Shown: positions 1 to 6,889, counted from the first letter of the stretch. The stretch is 11,101 nucleotides of DNA from SIAF01 sp046152955 (GCA_046152955.1 JBJXGA010000529.1:1-11101); one strand, 5' to 3'. Notes: a model not told the origin generated them from the sequence alone. A program made the numbers and translations.

Positions 1-415
1 CGACCGGCAGCATATCGAAGAGTACCTGTGCGACAACGACATCGACTACCAATGGACCCCCGACGGGGCGCTGCGGACTTGGTCGATTCGCCCCGGCGTC
101 ATGCGACACCCCGTCACCGGGGAAATGCACTGGTTCAATCAGGCCAACTTATGGCATGTGACCAATGTCGACGAACGGCACCGGAAGCAGTTGTTGGACC
201 GCTGCGGCATCGACAACCTTCCGACACACGCCTATTACGGCGACGGCACGCCGATCGACGACGCCGACCTCGATCGCGTCCGCAAGGTGATGTGGGACGA
301 AGCGGCGATCTTCCCGTGGAAACAGGGAGACGTGCTGATTCTCGACAACTACCTGGTGGCACACGGCCGCATGCCGTATAGCGGTCCCAGGAAAATTCTG
401 GTGGCGATGGGCTAA
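1..415 (+). CDS. TauD/TfdA-family Fe(II)/2-oxoglutarate dioxygenase, C-terminal part (5' truncated by window)
   Basis: The frame is open from base 2 to the TAA at 413-415 and gives 137 residues with no start needed inside the window, so the gene begins upstream. The C-terminus reads GDVLILDNYLVAHGR, then about six residues to a conserved G-P-R. This is the tail of TauD/TfdA-like (SyrP-like) non-heme iron dioxygenases: the His of A-H-G-R (partial residue 121) should be the distal iron ligand, and the Arg about nine residues later (130) should bind the 2-oxoglutarate carboxylate. An upstream H-W-F-N-Q segment is also typical of this subgroup. The proximal HxD/E ligand pair is off the window. 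The substrate cannot be predicted. The ATG at 101 falls inside the conserved fold and is unlikely to be a start. It converges on the oxidoreductase gene across an 89-bp gap. Confidence 0.82.
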   Translation, partial: DRQHIEEYLCDNDIDYQWTPDGALRTWSIRPGVMRHPVTGEMHWFNQANLWHVTNVDERHRKQLLDRCGIDNLPTHAYYGDGTPIDDADLDRVRKVMWDEAAIFPWKQGDVLILDNYLVAHGRMPYSGPRKILVAMG

Positions 416-434
416 GACAACGGCGCAATGTACA

Positions 435-467
435 CCCCCTCGACCAGCAAATCGCCGGTCGAGGGGG
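435..467. terminator. Putative shared terminator hairpin between convergent genes
   Basis: A perfect 11-bp inverted repeat, CCCCCTCGACC (435-445) and GGTCGAGGGGG (457-467), encloses an 11-nt loop. It lies between the stop of the dioxygenase (415) and the stop of the oppositely oriented oxidoreductase (505), where a bidirectional terminator is expected. Neither strand has a T-tract after the stem, so it is not a canonical intrinsic terminator. It could instead stabilise 3' ends. Confidence 0.55.
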
Positions 468-504
468 GGCATCTGCAAATCATCCCGACAGTGATAGTCT
501 ACGG

Positions 505-1839
505 TCACCCATTCAGCGACCAGCCATCCCGATAGGGGGGCTTGATGATCGCATCGAGTTCGGGGGCATTCGTAGCCTTCAGTTTGGAGGAATCCCACTG
601 GACGATCTTGCCGTTCGAATTGGGGCTCTTGCCGCACGACACCGCCAGGTTCCCGAGCAGGATCGTCTCGGTCAATGGCCCCGCGTAATCGGGGAAGTTG
701 GACATTGCCGGTTTGCCGCCGCGAATCGCTTCGACAAATTCCTGGAAATGACCAGGGGACTTGATGAAGCTCACGTCGGGGGGAGTCGCTCCGCTGAGCA
801 ATTCAAAATCGCCACAGTAGTCCCCCATCGCGTGCAGCGTGTCCTTGGTTCCCACCACCAGAGCGCCACTGGCGGGGACTTCTTTGCCCCCCATCAGTTC
901 CTTGGGGGGGAGCTTTTTCCCGTCATACCAGGTAACGGGAATCGCCGGTCGATCGCCGTCTTTGGGGAATTGAAACTTGATCACCGACCATTGCGGATAG
1001 CTGTCCCCCGTATGTCCGGAGTGTTCCGCTTCAATGGTGGTCGGATTCTTCAGGTTGAGGGCCATGAAGGGCATGTTGAACGTATGGCACGCCATATCCC
1101 CCAGCGCTCCGGTTCCAAAGTCCCACCAGCCGCGCCAGGCAAAGGGATGATATGCCCCGGGAGCGAACTCCCGGAACGGTGCCGGGCCGATGAACAAGTC
1201 CCAATGGACGTGGCCGGGAACTTCATCTTCAGGTTCGGGGCGCTCTCCCCCCTGCGCCCAAATCGGACGGTTCGTCCAGACGTGGACTTCCTTGATCGTT
1301 CCCAGGTGTCCCCCCTTGATGATCGCCGCCGCTTTGCGGAGTGAATCCCCGGCGGTTCCTTGATTCCCCATCTGCGTCGCCACCTTCATGCGGCGGGCGG
1401 TGTCGGCCAGAAAGCGGGCTTCAAACACCGAGTGCGTGAGGGGCTTTTGCGTAAAGCACGCCTTGCCGCGCACCACCGCCATCACCGACGCGCAGGCATG
1501 GCTGTGGTCGGGGGTACTGACGGTGACCGCGTCGATGCTCTTTTCCATCTCGTCGAACAACCGGCGATAATCGTTGTAGCGCTTCGCCTGGGGAAACTTC
1601 TTGCTCCCGGCATTTTCGAGCGTGTTGTCGTCGATATCGCAGATGGCGACTACGTCCCCGCTCCCTCCCGCATCCGCCGAATCGCTGTCCCCCTTCCCCC
1701 CGACGCCGATGCAGGCAAATCGGATCCGCTCATTGGCCGACACGCTCTCTTTGGCCTGGATGCCGCCAGCCGCCCAGAGCCCGATTCCCAAGGCGGTCGT
1801 TTCCTGCAAGAACTTTCGTCGATTCGTCTGACGTGCCAT
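505..1839 (-). CDS. Tat-exported Gfo/Idh/MocA family oxidoreductase
   Basis: This 444-aa protein has a twin-arginine signal at its N-terminus (R7-R8-K-F-L-Q, then a hydrophobic run to about residue 29), so export of the folded, cofactor-loaded enzyme is likely. The Rossmann fold follows: G45-V-G-G-K-G50, then D68 at the end of beta-2, which suggests NAD(H) rather than NADP(H). S-T-P-D-H-S-H (108-114) and Q-K-P (131-133, the family's E-K-P motif with Gln for Glu) follow. The C-terminal half carries H-W-D-L-F-I-G-P and a W-R-G-W-W-D-F-G-T-G-A-L-G-D-M-A-C-H segment, a signature of the planctomycete subgroup. The likely reaction is NAD-dependent oxidation or reduction of a sugar or sugar-derived substrate; the substrate is unknown. 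The ATG at 1839 is preceded by GGAG (complement of 1848-1851). No partner gene shares its strand nearby, so it looks monocistronic. Confidence 0.93.
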   Translation of the reverse strand: MARQTNRRKFLQETTALGIGLWAAGGIQAKESVSANERIRFACIGVGGKGDSDSADAGGSGDVVAICDIDDNTLENAGSKKFPQAKRYNDYRRLFDEMEKSIDAVTVSTPDHSHACASVMAVVRGKACFTQKPLTHSVFEARFLADTARRMKVATQMGNQGTAGDSLRKAAAIIKGGHLGTIKEVHVWTNRPIWAQGGERPEPEDEVPGHVHWDLFIGPAPFREFAPGAYHPFAWRGWWDFGTGALGDMACHTFNMPFMALNLKNPTTIEAEHSGHTGDSYPQWSVIKFQFPKDGDRPAIPVTWYDGKKLPPKELMGGKEVPASGALVVGTKDTLHAMGDYCGDFELLSGATPPDVSFIKSPGHFQEFVEAIRGGKPAMSNFPDYAGPLTETILLGNLAVSCGKSPNSNGKIVQWDSSKLKATNAPELDAIIKPPYRDGWSLNG

Positions 1840-2051
1840 CGTTTGAACTCCAAAAACACGGACAACGGATAGGGGCGGATGGAATCAAATCGGGCCGATC
1901 GCCGCGTGACTTGCGGGAGGACTCGCCAGCCATCAGAATCATGACCAGCGCATCCCGCGGCACATCGGCTGCGTTGCCTGGAATCGCGTCGCTTTCCCAG
2001 GCCCCTGCCCGACCACCACGATACCGTGCCGGAGTGTCCCTCGCAACTGGC

Positions 2052-2078
2052 GCCGGGAGGATTCACCCCTCCTCCGGC
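2052..2078 (+). other. Leader hairpin upstream of the LRR gene
   Basis: In the 279-bp divergent gap (1840-2118) between the oxidoreductase and LRR genes, GCCGGGAGGA (2052-2061) pairs with TCCTCCGGC (2070-2078). This gives a 9-bp stem with one bulged G and an 8-nt loop. A T-rich stretch follows about 20 nt later, just before the Shine-Dalgarno. It could be a leader or attenuator structure or chance in GC-rich DNA. I cannot place convincing -35/-10 elements in this gap on either strand. Confidence 0.25.
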
Positions 2079-2103
2079 CAATTCGTCTGGTCCTTGTTTT
2101 CTC

Positions 2104-2109
2104 AGGAGA
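2104..2109 (+). promoter_or_regulatory. Shine-Dalgarno deciding the LRR gene start
   Basis: AGGAGA lies 1 nt upstream of an in-frame ATG at 2110 (too close) and 9 nt upstream of a second in-frame ATG at 2119 (well placed). It argues against the far-upstream in-frame ATG at 2026, which would put a proline-rich stretch ahead of the signal peptide. Confidence 0.65.
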
Positions 2110-2118
2110 ATGAATCGA

Positions 2119-3111
2119 ATGATCGCGAGGTTTGTCACACCCCGATCGCTGGGGAGGATTGCGGCCTGTTTGCTGGCGCTGGGCGCGGCGGCCCCCGGCG
2201 AAGTCCTGGCTCAGAAGAAGTCTGCACCAGCGGCGGCTAAAGGGGCCAAGGCGGCCGTCCCCCTCGATTCCGAACAGGCTGCCGCGCTGGCCGAGATCGA
2301 ACAACTTGGCGGCCGAATCGAGCGGGACAAAGCGGGGCAAATCAGCGGGATCGACCTGCGGCAACGGAGCGTCAAATCGGAACAACTGGCTCCGCTGGAG
2401 AAGTTCCCTAAATTGAAGTCGCTGGTTCTCTGGGGACCGGACATCGGCAATGACGCGCTGGACCGGGTCGCCGGTTTGACCGAGCTGACCACGCTGGAGC
2501 TGGAGTCCTGCACGGCAGTCAATGACGCGGGACTTGAGAAATTGGCGCCGCTGGTCAATCTGAAGTCGATCAATTTGCGCCAGACGAACATCACCAACAA
2601 GGGACTCCCGCACCTCAAGAAACTGCCCAAACTCGAAGAACTGCATTTGTTGTACACCCAGGTTTCCAATAAGGGTTTGGCGGAGCTCAAGGAGATGTCG
2701 CAGGTGACGCTGCTGGATATTCGGGGTTGCGTTTCCGTCACCGACAAGGGGCTGGAGCATCTGCGGGAATTGACCAGCTTGCGGGTGCTCAAGTTGCGCA
2801 ACTTCAGCGTCACCAACAAGGGACTGGAGAAACTTCAGCCACTCAAGAACCTGAAGGTTCTCGCCATCGAGGACTCGCAAGGGATCAACGATGAAGGATT
2901 GAAATATCTGGCGGACATGGCGGGGCTGGAAGACGTCACGCTGATGCGTGACGGCGTTTCTGACGCCGGGCTGGAGACGCTGGGAAAAATGTCCGGTCTC
3001 AAGCGGCTCAGTCTGCGCGGCTGCAATAGCGTCAGCGGCGCCGGGATGGCGCATCTGGCCGGTCTGACCAATCTACGAACGCTGGTGTTGAGCGAAAACC
3101 CTGGTGGATGA
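2119..3111 (+). CDS. Secreted leucine-rich-repeat protein, 5' part of a frameshifted gene
   Basis: From the ATG at 2119 the product is 330 aa before a TGA at 3109-3111. The first about 31 residues form a Sec signal peptide: a basic start, the hydrophobic run IAACLLALGAAAPG, and V-L-A before Q-K-K. A short Ala/Lys linker follows. From about residue 96 there are roughly nine LRR units of 24-25 residues with consensus LxxLxxLxLxxT/Cx-V/I-xDxGLxxL. Some units carry Cys at the T/C position, as in cysteine-containing LRRs of the F-box/AMN1 style. The repeat register breaks at L-V-L-S-E, where the frame enters N-P-G-G-stop and the LRR continues in the +1 frame. The likely role is extracytoplasmic protein binding; the partner is unknown. 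The start was chosen from the Shine-Dalgarno at 2104-2109 and the signal peptide. Confidence 0.85.
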   Translation: MIARFVTPRSLGRIAACLLALGAAAPGEVLAQKKSAPAAAKGAKAAVPLDSEQAAALAEIEQLGGRIERDKAGQISGIDLRQRSVKSEQLAPLEKFPKLKSLVLWGPDIGNDALDRVAGLTELTTLELESCTAVNDAGLEKLAPLVNLKSINLRQTNITNKGLPHLKKLPKLEELHLLYTQVSNKGLAELKEMSQVTLLDIRGCVSVTDKGLEHLRELTSLRVLKLRNFSVTNKGLEKLQPLKNLKVLAIEDSQGINDEGLKYLADMAGLEDVTLMRDGVSDAGLETLGKMSGLKRLSLRGCNSVSGAGMAHLAGLTNLRTLVLSENPGG

Positions 3112-3454
3112 CGCCGGCCTGGCGAAGCTGTCGGGCCTTTCAAAACTGGAGTCGCTCGATCTGTGGCATGCGCCCGTGACCGACGCAGGCATGGCCAGCC
3201 TGCAGGGGTTGAAGAATCTGAAAACGCTCATCCTGGACGAAACGACGGTGGGGGACGCAGGCTTGGCGACGTTGGCCGGACTGGGCAATCTGCAAACGCT
3301 CAAGTTGCGACAGACTCAGGTGACCGATGCCGGCCTGGACAAAATCAAAGGGATGAAACATCTGAAATCGCTCGATCTGCGGTTCGCGAAAGTGAGCGAT
3401 GAGGGGGTCGCTGCGCTCAAGAACGCGCTGCCGGGGCTGGCGATCGTGCGTTAG
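3104..3454 (+). CDS. Leucine-rich-repeat protein, 3' part of the same frameshifted gene
   Basis: This reading frame continues the upstream LRR array without loss of register: V-D-D-A-G-L completes the repeat interrupted at 3095-3098. Four more units follow, including LILDETTVGDAG and LKLRQTQVTDAG, then a capping tail ending A-I-V-R at the TAG 3452-3454. The first codon here, GTG at 3104, has no Shine-Dalgarno and sits in mid-repeat, so it is not a separate gene. Removing one A from the A4 run gives S-E-T-L-V-D-D-A-G, matching sibling repeats, and an intact protein of 444 aa from 2119. It is therefore either a recently broken gene, a consensus error, or (less likely) a site of recoding. Confidence 0.8.
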   Translation: MDDAGLAKLSGLSKLESLDLWHAPVTDAGMASLQGLKNLKTLILDETTVGDAGLATLAGLGNLQTLKLRQTQVTDAGLDKIKGMKHLKSLDLRFAKVSDEGVAALKNALPGLAIVR

Positions 3455-3485
3455 TCGGATGAAGTCCGCCAAAATTTATTATTCC

Positions 3486-3490
3486 GGAGA
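3486..3490 (+). promoter_or_regulatory. Shine-Dalgarno for a TTG start of the PQQ-like protein
   Basis: GGAGA ends 7 nt before an in-frame TTG at 3498. The only nearby in-frame ATG (3459) has no purine-rich site and lies 4 nt after the LRR stop. The TTG start also puts the signal peptide closer to the N-terminus. Confidence 0.6.
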
Positions 3491-3497
3491 ACGTGCT

Positions 3498-4901
3498 TTG
3501 CCCCCGCAACCTGAATTGTGCTCCGCGAATCGGCCGCGAAATCACGCACTGCGGATTCTGATCCTGATCGCCGCGGTGATTCCCTGGTCCCATCCGTGCC
3601 TGGCTCAGGCCAAGAAAAGGCCGCCTGCCGCCAAACGGCCGATGGCCAAGCCGGTGCCCACGAAGAAGGGGACCAAAACGGCGCCTCTGGCGACGGCCGC
3701 CGCGGGAGAAGACTGGGGGCGGTTTCGCGGCCCAGGGGGGCAGGGATCCAGCGCGGCGACCGGCCTCCCCCTGGAATGGAGCAGCGACGAGAACATCGCC
3801 TGGAAGCAGGAACTGCCCGGCCCGGGAGCCTCCAGTCCCATTGTTTTGGGAGACTACATTTACGTCACCTGTTATTCCGGGTTTTTCGTCCCCGGCGAGG
3901 AGGGGGGAACCCAGGAAGACCTGCGGCGACATCTTCTCTGTCTTGACCGCGCTTCGGGAAAACAGCTTTGGGAACGGACAGTCGCTCCGCGGTTGCCCGA
4001 AGAGGAGCGAATTCGGGACCACGGCTTTGCGGCGAGTACCCCCGCCGCTGACGATGAAGCGGTGTATTGCTTCTTCGGCAAATCGGGCGTGCATGCCTTC
4101 GATCATTCCGGCACGCCGTTGTGGCAGGCGGATGTCGGAGAGGGAACCAATGGCTGGGGTTCCGCCGCTTCCCCCGTGTTGTACCAGGATCTGCTGTTCG
4201 TCAATGCCAGCGTCGAGAGTGAGTCGCTCGTCGCGCTGGAGCGTGCCTCGGGGAAGGAGCGATGGCGGGTCGAGGGGATCAACGAATCGTGGAACACGCC
4301 GGTCGTTGCCACCAGTCCCGAGGGGCGGTCCGAACTGGTGGTCGCCACGCAGGGGAAAATTCGGGCGTTTGAGCCGGAAACTGGCCGGCCGCTCTGGACC
4401 TGCGCCACCGACATCGGCTGGTACATGGTTCCCAGCGTCGTGGCGCAGGAGGGGATCGTCTATTGCCTGGGGGGACGCTCGGGGGTCGCGTCGCTGGCGG
4501 TCCGCTCGGGAGGAGCCGGGGACGTCACGCAGACGCATCGGCTCTGGACGAGTCACAAAGGGTCGAACGTCTCTTCCCCCGTTCTGCAGGATGGATATCT
4601 CTACTGGGCGCAGGACAATCTGGAGATCGCCTACTGCGCTGAGGCAGCGTCCGGAAAACTGGTGTATGAAAAACGGCTCAACCGGGCCGGCTCGATCTAT
4701 GCCTCGGCACTGCTCGCGGACGGGCGGCTCTATTACATGACCCGCGATGGCAAGACGTTTGTGCTGTCCGCCAAGCCTGAATTCGAAGAACTGGCAGTCA
4801 ACGACCTGCGCGACGGAAGCGTGTTCAACGGCAGCATCGCGATCGACGGAACACGCCTGCTGATCCGATCCGACAAGGCGCTTTACGCCATCGGAAAATG
4901 A
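3498..4901 (+). CDS. Secreted PQQ-binding-like beta-propeller repeat protein
   Basis: From TTG 3498 the product is 467 aa; from ATG 3459 it would be 480. Residues 18-37 form a Sec signal (hydrophobic ILILIAAVIPW, then C-L-A-Q). A Lys/Pro/Ala-rich linker runs to about residue 70. The mature domain opens with W73-G-R-F-R-G-P-G-G-Q-G, a common planctomycete opening for this family. Six to seven beta-propeller blades follow, marked by repeats of the type S-P-V/I-x-x-x-D/G-x-L/I-Y-V and A-S-G-K-x-x-W, for example around LLCLDRASGKQLWE and LVALERASGKERWR. The fold resembles PQQ dehydrogenase propellers and BamB, but I see no dehydrogenase catalytic domain or heme motif, so a structural or binding role outside the cytoplasm is more likely than catalysis. 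It follows the LRR gene by 43 bp on the same strand, and its 3' end overlaps the convergent endonuclease V gene by 19 bp. Confidence 0.88.
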   Translation: MPPQPELCSANRPRNHALRILILIAAVIPWSHPCLAQAKKRPPAAKRPMAKPVPTKKGTKTAPLATAAAGEDWGRFRGPGGQGSSAATGLPLEWSSDENIAWKQELPGPGASSPIVLGDYIYVTCYSGFFVPGEEGGTQEDLRRHLLCLDRASGKQLWERTVAPRLPEEERIRDHGFAASTPAADDEAVYCFFGKSGVHAFDHSGTPLWQADVGEGTNGWGSAASPVLYQDLLFVNASVESESLVALERASGKERWRVEGINESWNTPVVATSPEGRSELVVATQGKIRAFEPETGRPLWTCATDIGWYMVPSVVAQEGIVYCLGGRSGVASLAVRSGGAGDVTQTHRLWTSHKGSNVSSPVLQDGYLYWAQDNLEIAYCAEAASGKLVYEKRLNRAGSIYASALLADGRLYYMTRDGKTFVLSAKPEFEELAVNDLRDGSVFNGSIAIDGTRLLIRSDKALYAIGK

Positions 4902-5941
4902 CGCGGCGACGGGGAGCATTTCGCCACCTTGCGACTGAGAAGGTGCGCTCGCTGGATCGGCGACGGAATGCGCCCGGCGATGCCCACGCGCTGCACAATC
5001 CGCAGCGCCGTTTCCAGGTTCATTCGATGTCCGGCTGAGATATAGATCGGTCTCCCGCGGGCGGCAGTTTGCCAGGCGTGCGCGACAATCTGATCGTGAA
5101 GCATGACCGGGCGCGACTCCCCCCGACGCATCCCCCGTACGTCCGCTGTACCGCAGAGCAGCGATTTTCCCACTCCGATCGTTGGAATGCCCGCCACCAC
5201 TCCCACATGACAGGCAACTCCCGAATGGCGATGATGCAAGCGGCCATTCCCATCCACCAGCACGACATCGGCCAGACGATCGTTGCTGCGGACTTCGTCC
5301 AACAGCGCGCATAGAATCGGTGCTTCGCGAAACGCCAGAAACCCAGGGATGTAAGGGAACCGAATCGTCCGGCGCATTGTAAGCGACCAAACGGTTTCCC
5401 CGGAGCCGATATGAACGAGGACATAGGCAGCAAATCCATAGACGGGACTGCTGCCACTGGTTCCCGCATAGGAGACGTCGACACCGGCGACGAACTCGGG
5501 GAATAGGGTTGGCGGTGTGGAGTCCACGAGTTCCGCCAGGGCGACCTGCGCCGTTTGCAATTGGGCCAGGGGCTGCGTCGCTTGGAATCCATCGAAACCG
5601 CACCGCTCCAGATCGACTCCTCGGTCGCCGACTTCGATTCCTTCCGCGCGGAGCAGACGCTGCTGGACCGGTTCGTCTCCATTCCGCGACCTCCCGAGTT
5701 CGCCGGATTGCAGGACCACCCGATGCCGCGGCAGGCCGCTGGGTCCGGAGGGATCGTTGATCCAGGTCGCCACCCAGCGGGCCGCCACGATACTCCCCAG
5801 CGCTCGGGCCAGCGCGCCATAGGTTGTCACGCGCCCGGGAGGAATCTGCCGCAGCAGGTCCGCCAGATGGTCCCCGAGATCAGGAAGCTCCGGAAGAATT
5901 GCCTGCCGCGGAGTGCGGAGGGGGATCAACGAGCTGGCCAC
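4883..5941 (-). CDS. Alkyltransferase-like (ATL/MGMT-type) domain fused to endonuclease V
   Basis: The product is 352 aa from GTG 5941. Residues about 20-105 are an O6-alkylguanine-DNA alkyltransferase-type DNA-binding domain: I-P-P-G-R-V-T-T-Y41-G-A-L-A (recognition helix region with the conserved Tyr), A-R-W-V-A and L70-P-R-H-R-V-V. The alkyl-acceptor Cys of P-C-H-R is Arg72, so it should behave like ATL proteins, which bind alkylated bases without removing them. Residues about 120-340 are endonuclease V: V-A-G-V-D155-V-S-Y, Y-I-P-G-F-L-A-F-R-E206, V-L-V-D230-G-N-G, P-T-I-G-V-G-K, and S-A-G-H305-R. These match the metal-binding and catalytic D/E/D/H set of the family, which cuts near deoxyinosine or inosine. 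Both domains look complete in one frame. A longer in-frame ATG at 6016 would overlap nnrE by 91 bp; the GTG has GAGGGA 6 nt upstream. Confidence 0.9.
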   Translation of the reverse strand: MASSLIPLRTPRQAILPELPDLGDHLADLLRQIPPGRVTTYGALARALGSIVAARWVATWINDPSGPSGLPRHRVVLQSGELGRSRNGDEPVQQRLLRAEGIEVGDRGVDLERCGFDGFQATQPLAQLQTAQVALAELVDSTPPTLFPEFVAGVDVSYAGTSGSSPVYGFAAYVLVHIGSGETVWSLTMRRTIRFPYIPGFLAFREAPILCALLDEVRSNDRLADVVLVDGNGRLHHRHSGVACHVGVVAGIPTIGVGKSLLCGTADVRGMRRGESRPVMLHDQIVAHAWQTAARGRPIYISAGHRMNLETALRIVQRVGIAGRIPSPIQRAHLLSRKVAKCSPSPRHFPMA

Positions 5942-6645
5942 TTGAATTCCCTCAGCAGATCCGTCACCAGCTTCCTCGGAATCCCAATCGGCGCCACACT
6001 GACTTGCCCCGTCCAACCCAAGGCGCCAGGCATTTCAAATCCGATTTTTCGAGCCACAAATGTGACCGTGTGGTGAGCCTTCACGCACGCCCCCAGCGGC
6101 TCTCCGGTGTCGCAGTCGAGTCCAGAGGGGATGTCCACCGCCAGAACGAAGCGCCCGGATCGATTGATCGCCTCAATCACTTGACTGAGCGGGGGACGAG
6201 CCGGACCTTTGGCTCCGGTCCCCAGCAAGGCATCGACGATCCAATCCGCCGATGCCAGTTCCCGCTCCAACGGCAACGGGTCCGTGACCGATCGATAGAC
6301 GCTCCCCGCCAGACCGGCCGCCTGAAGGATCCCATAATGGACCGCCGCGTCGCGGGTCAATTCGGAAGGATCGCAGAACAGCAACACCCGCACGGCGATT
6401 CCCGCTCCATCCAGGTGTCGGGCCATAACGAATCCGTCTCCCCCGTTGTTTCCCTTTCCCGCACAGATCACGACCGGGCCGCGAGCTCCCAGCGACAAGA
6501 GCAGCTCCGCGGCGCCACGGCCGGCGTTCTCCATCAGGACCACGCCGGGAATGCCGTACTGTTCCAGAGCGCGGCGATCGACGTCGCGAACCTCGGCGCG
6601 CGTCATGGGCCACGAAGGTTTGTGGCGTGGCAAGAAATCAGACAT
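5926..6645 (-). CDS. nnrE: NAD(P)H-hydrate epimerase
   Basis: This 239-aa protein is a stand-alone YjeF_N domain that interconverts the R and S forms of hydrated NADH/NADPH (NAD(P)HX), so that the S-specific dehydratase can restore the cofactor. Visible motifs are T-R-A-E-V-R-D-V-D-R-R-A near residues 15-26, G-V-V-L-M-E-N-A-G-R (34-43), G63-K-G-N-N-G-G-D-G71, I-V-D138-A-L-L-G-T-G, and V-D171-I-P-S-G-L-D177. The length matches the single-domain form; the ADP/ATP-dependent dehydratase domain found C-terminally in many bacteria is absent, and no nnrD is seen in the window. The ATG at 6645 has GAGG (complement of 6652-6655) 6 nt upstream. It is the first gene of a tight two-gene unit with the ATL-endonuclease V gene, which starts inside it. 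Confidence 0.95.
   Translation of the reverse strand: MSDFLPRHKPSWPMTRAEVRDVDRRALEQYGIPGVVLMENAGRGAAELLLSLGARGPVVICAGKGNNGGDGFVMARHLDGAGIAVRVLLFCDPSELTRDAAVHYGILQAAGLAGSVYRSVTDPLPLERELASADWIVDALLGTGAKGPARPPLSQVIEAINRSGRFVLAVDIPSGLDCDTGEPLGACVKAHHTVTFVARKIGFEMPGALGWTGQVSVAPIGIPRKLVTDLLREFKWPAR
5948..5953 (-). promoter_or_regulatory. Shine-Dalgarno inside nnrE setting the ATL-EndoV start
   Basis: On the minus strand GAGGGA lies inside the last codons of nnrE, 6 nt before a GTG (5941-5939) in the ATL-EndoV frame. That start overlaps the nnrE end by 16 bp, consistent with translational coupling. A TTG at 5929 overlapping the nnrE TGA is the alternative. Confidence 0.55.
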
Positions 6646-6754
6646 GGCCAGCCTCGATCATTTGGCACAAAACGGGATGAATTCTTCATGCGGCCCGCGT
6701 TGGGGGGCGGACCTCGCGATTCGGACCGTCCACATCGCGACGATCCCCGGACAA

Positions 6755-6776
6755 GTGCCGGCGAACCGCCTGGCAC
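6755..6776. other. Imperfect palindrome/hairpin
   Basis: GTGCCGGCG and CGCCTGGCAC form a 9-bp stem with one bulged T and a three-base AAC loop. It sits in the divergent gap, where it could be an operator or a 5' leader hairpin. No function can be read from the sequence. Confidence 0.3.
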
Positions 6777-6783
6777 TGGCGTC

Positions 6784-6889
6784 ATCGGCCCGGTCCTTAC
6801 GTCTCCGATTGTCGTCACCCCCCCCTACCCCCTTGCTAAGGGGAGGAGTACCATCGGTCCGGTCCTTTCACCTTCGATTGTCGTCAACC
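6784..6889. repeat. 37-bp imperfect direct repeat flanking a small palindrome
   Basis: Copy 1 (6784-6820) and copy 2 (6853-6889) agree at 31 of 37 positions by hand alignment. Both contain CCGGTCCTT and end in CGATTGTCGTCA. Between them, CCCCTT (6829-6834) and AAGGGG (6838-6843) form a 6-bp stem with a GCT loop inside a C-run/G-run context. The layout suggests a dispersed intergenic element or a repeated binding site. Confidence 0.5.

Noticed and set aside
2026..2118. A longer N-terminus for the LRR protein from the ATG at 2026.
   Set aside because: It would place a non-signal, proline-rich stretch and the Shine-Dalgarno within the coding sequence; the ATG at 2119 gives a normal signal peptide.
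1939..3054. A 371-codon minus-strand open frame antisense to the LRR gene, with a repetitive Gln/Leu-rich product.
   Set aside because: Its periodicity simply mirrors the 24-25-codon LRR repeat on the other strand, and it has no signal or domain of its own.
3417..5603. A 728-codon open frame on the minus strand antisense to the PQQ-like gene.
   Set aside because: It lies opposite a gene with clear family motifs, is Arg/Pro/Gly-rich with no recognisable domain, and also crosses the endonuclease V gene in another frame. Long antisense frames are common in GC-rich DNA.
5942..6016. A longer ATL-EndoV protein from the ATG at 6016.
   Set aside because: The added 25 residues resemble nothing in the family and lie entirely inside nnrE, while the GTG at 5941 has a well-spaced Shine-Dalgarno.
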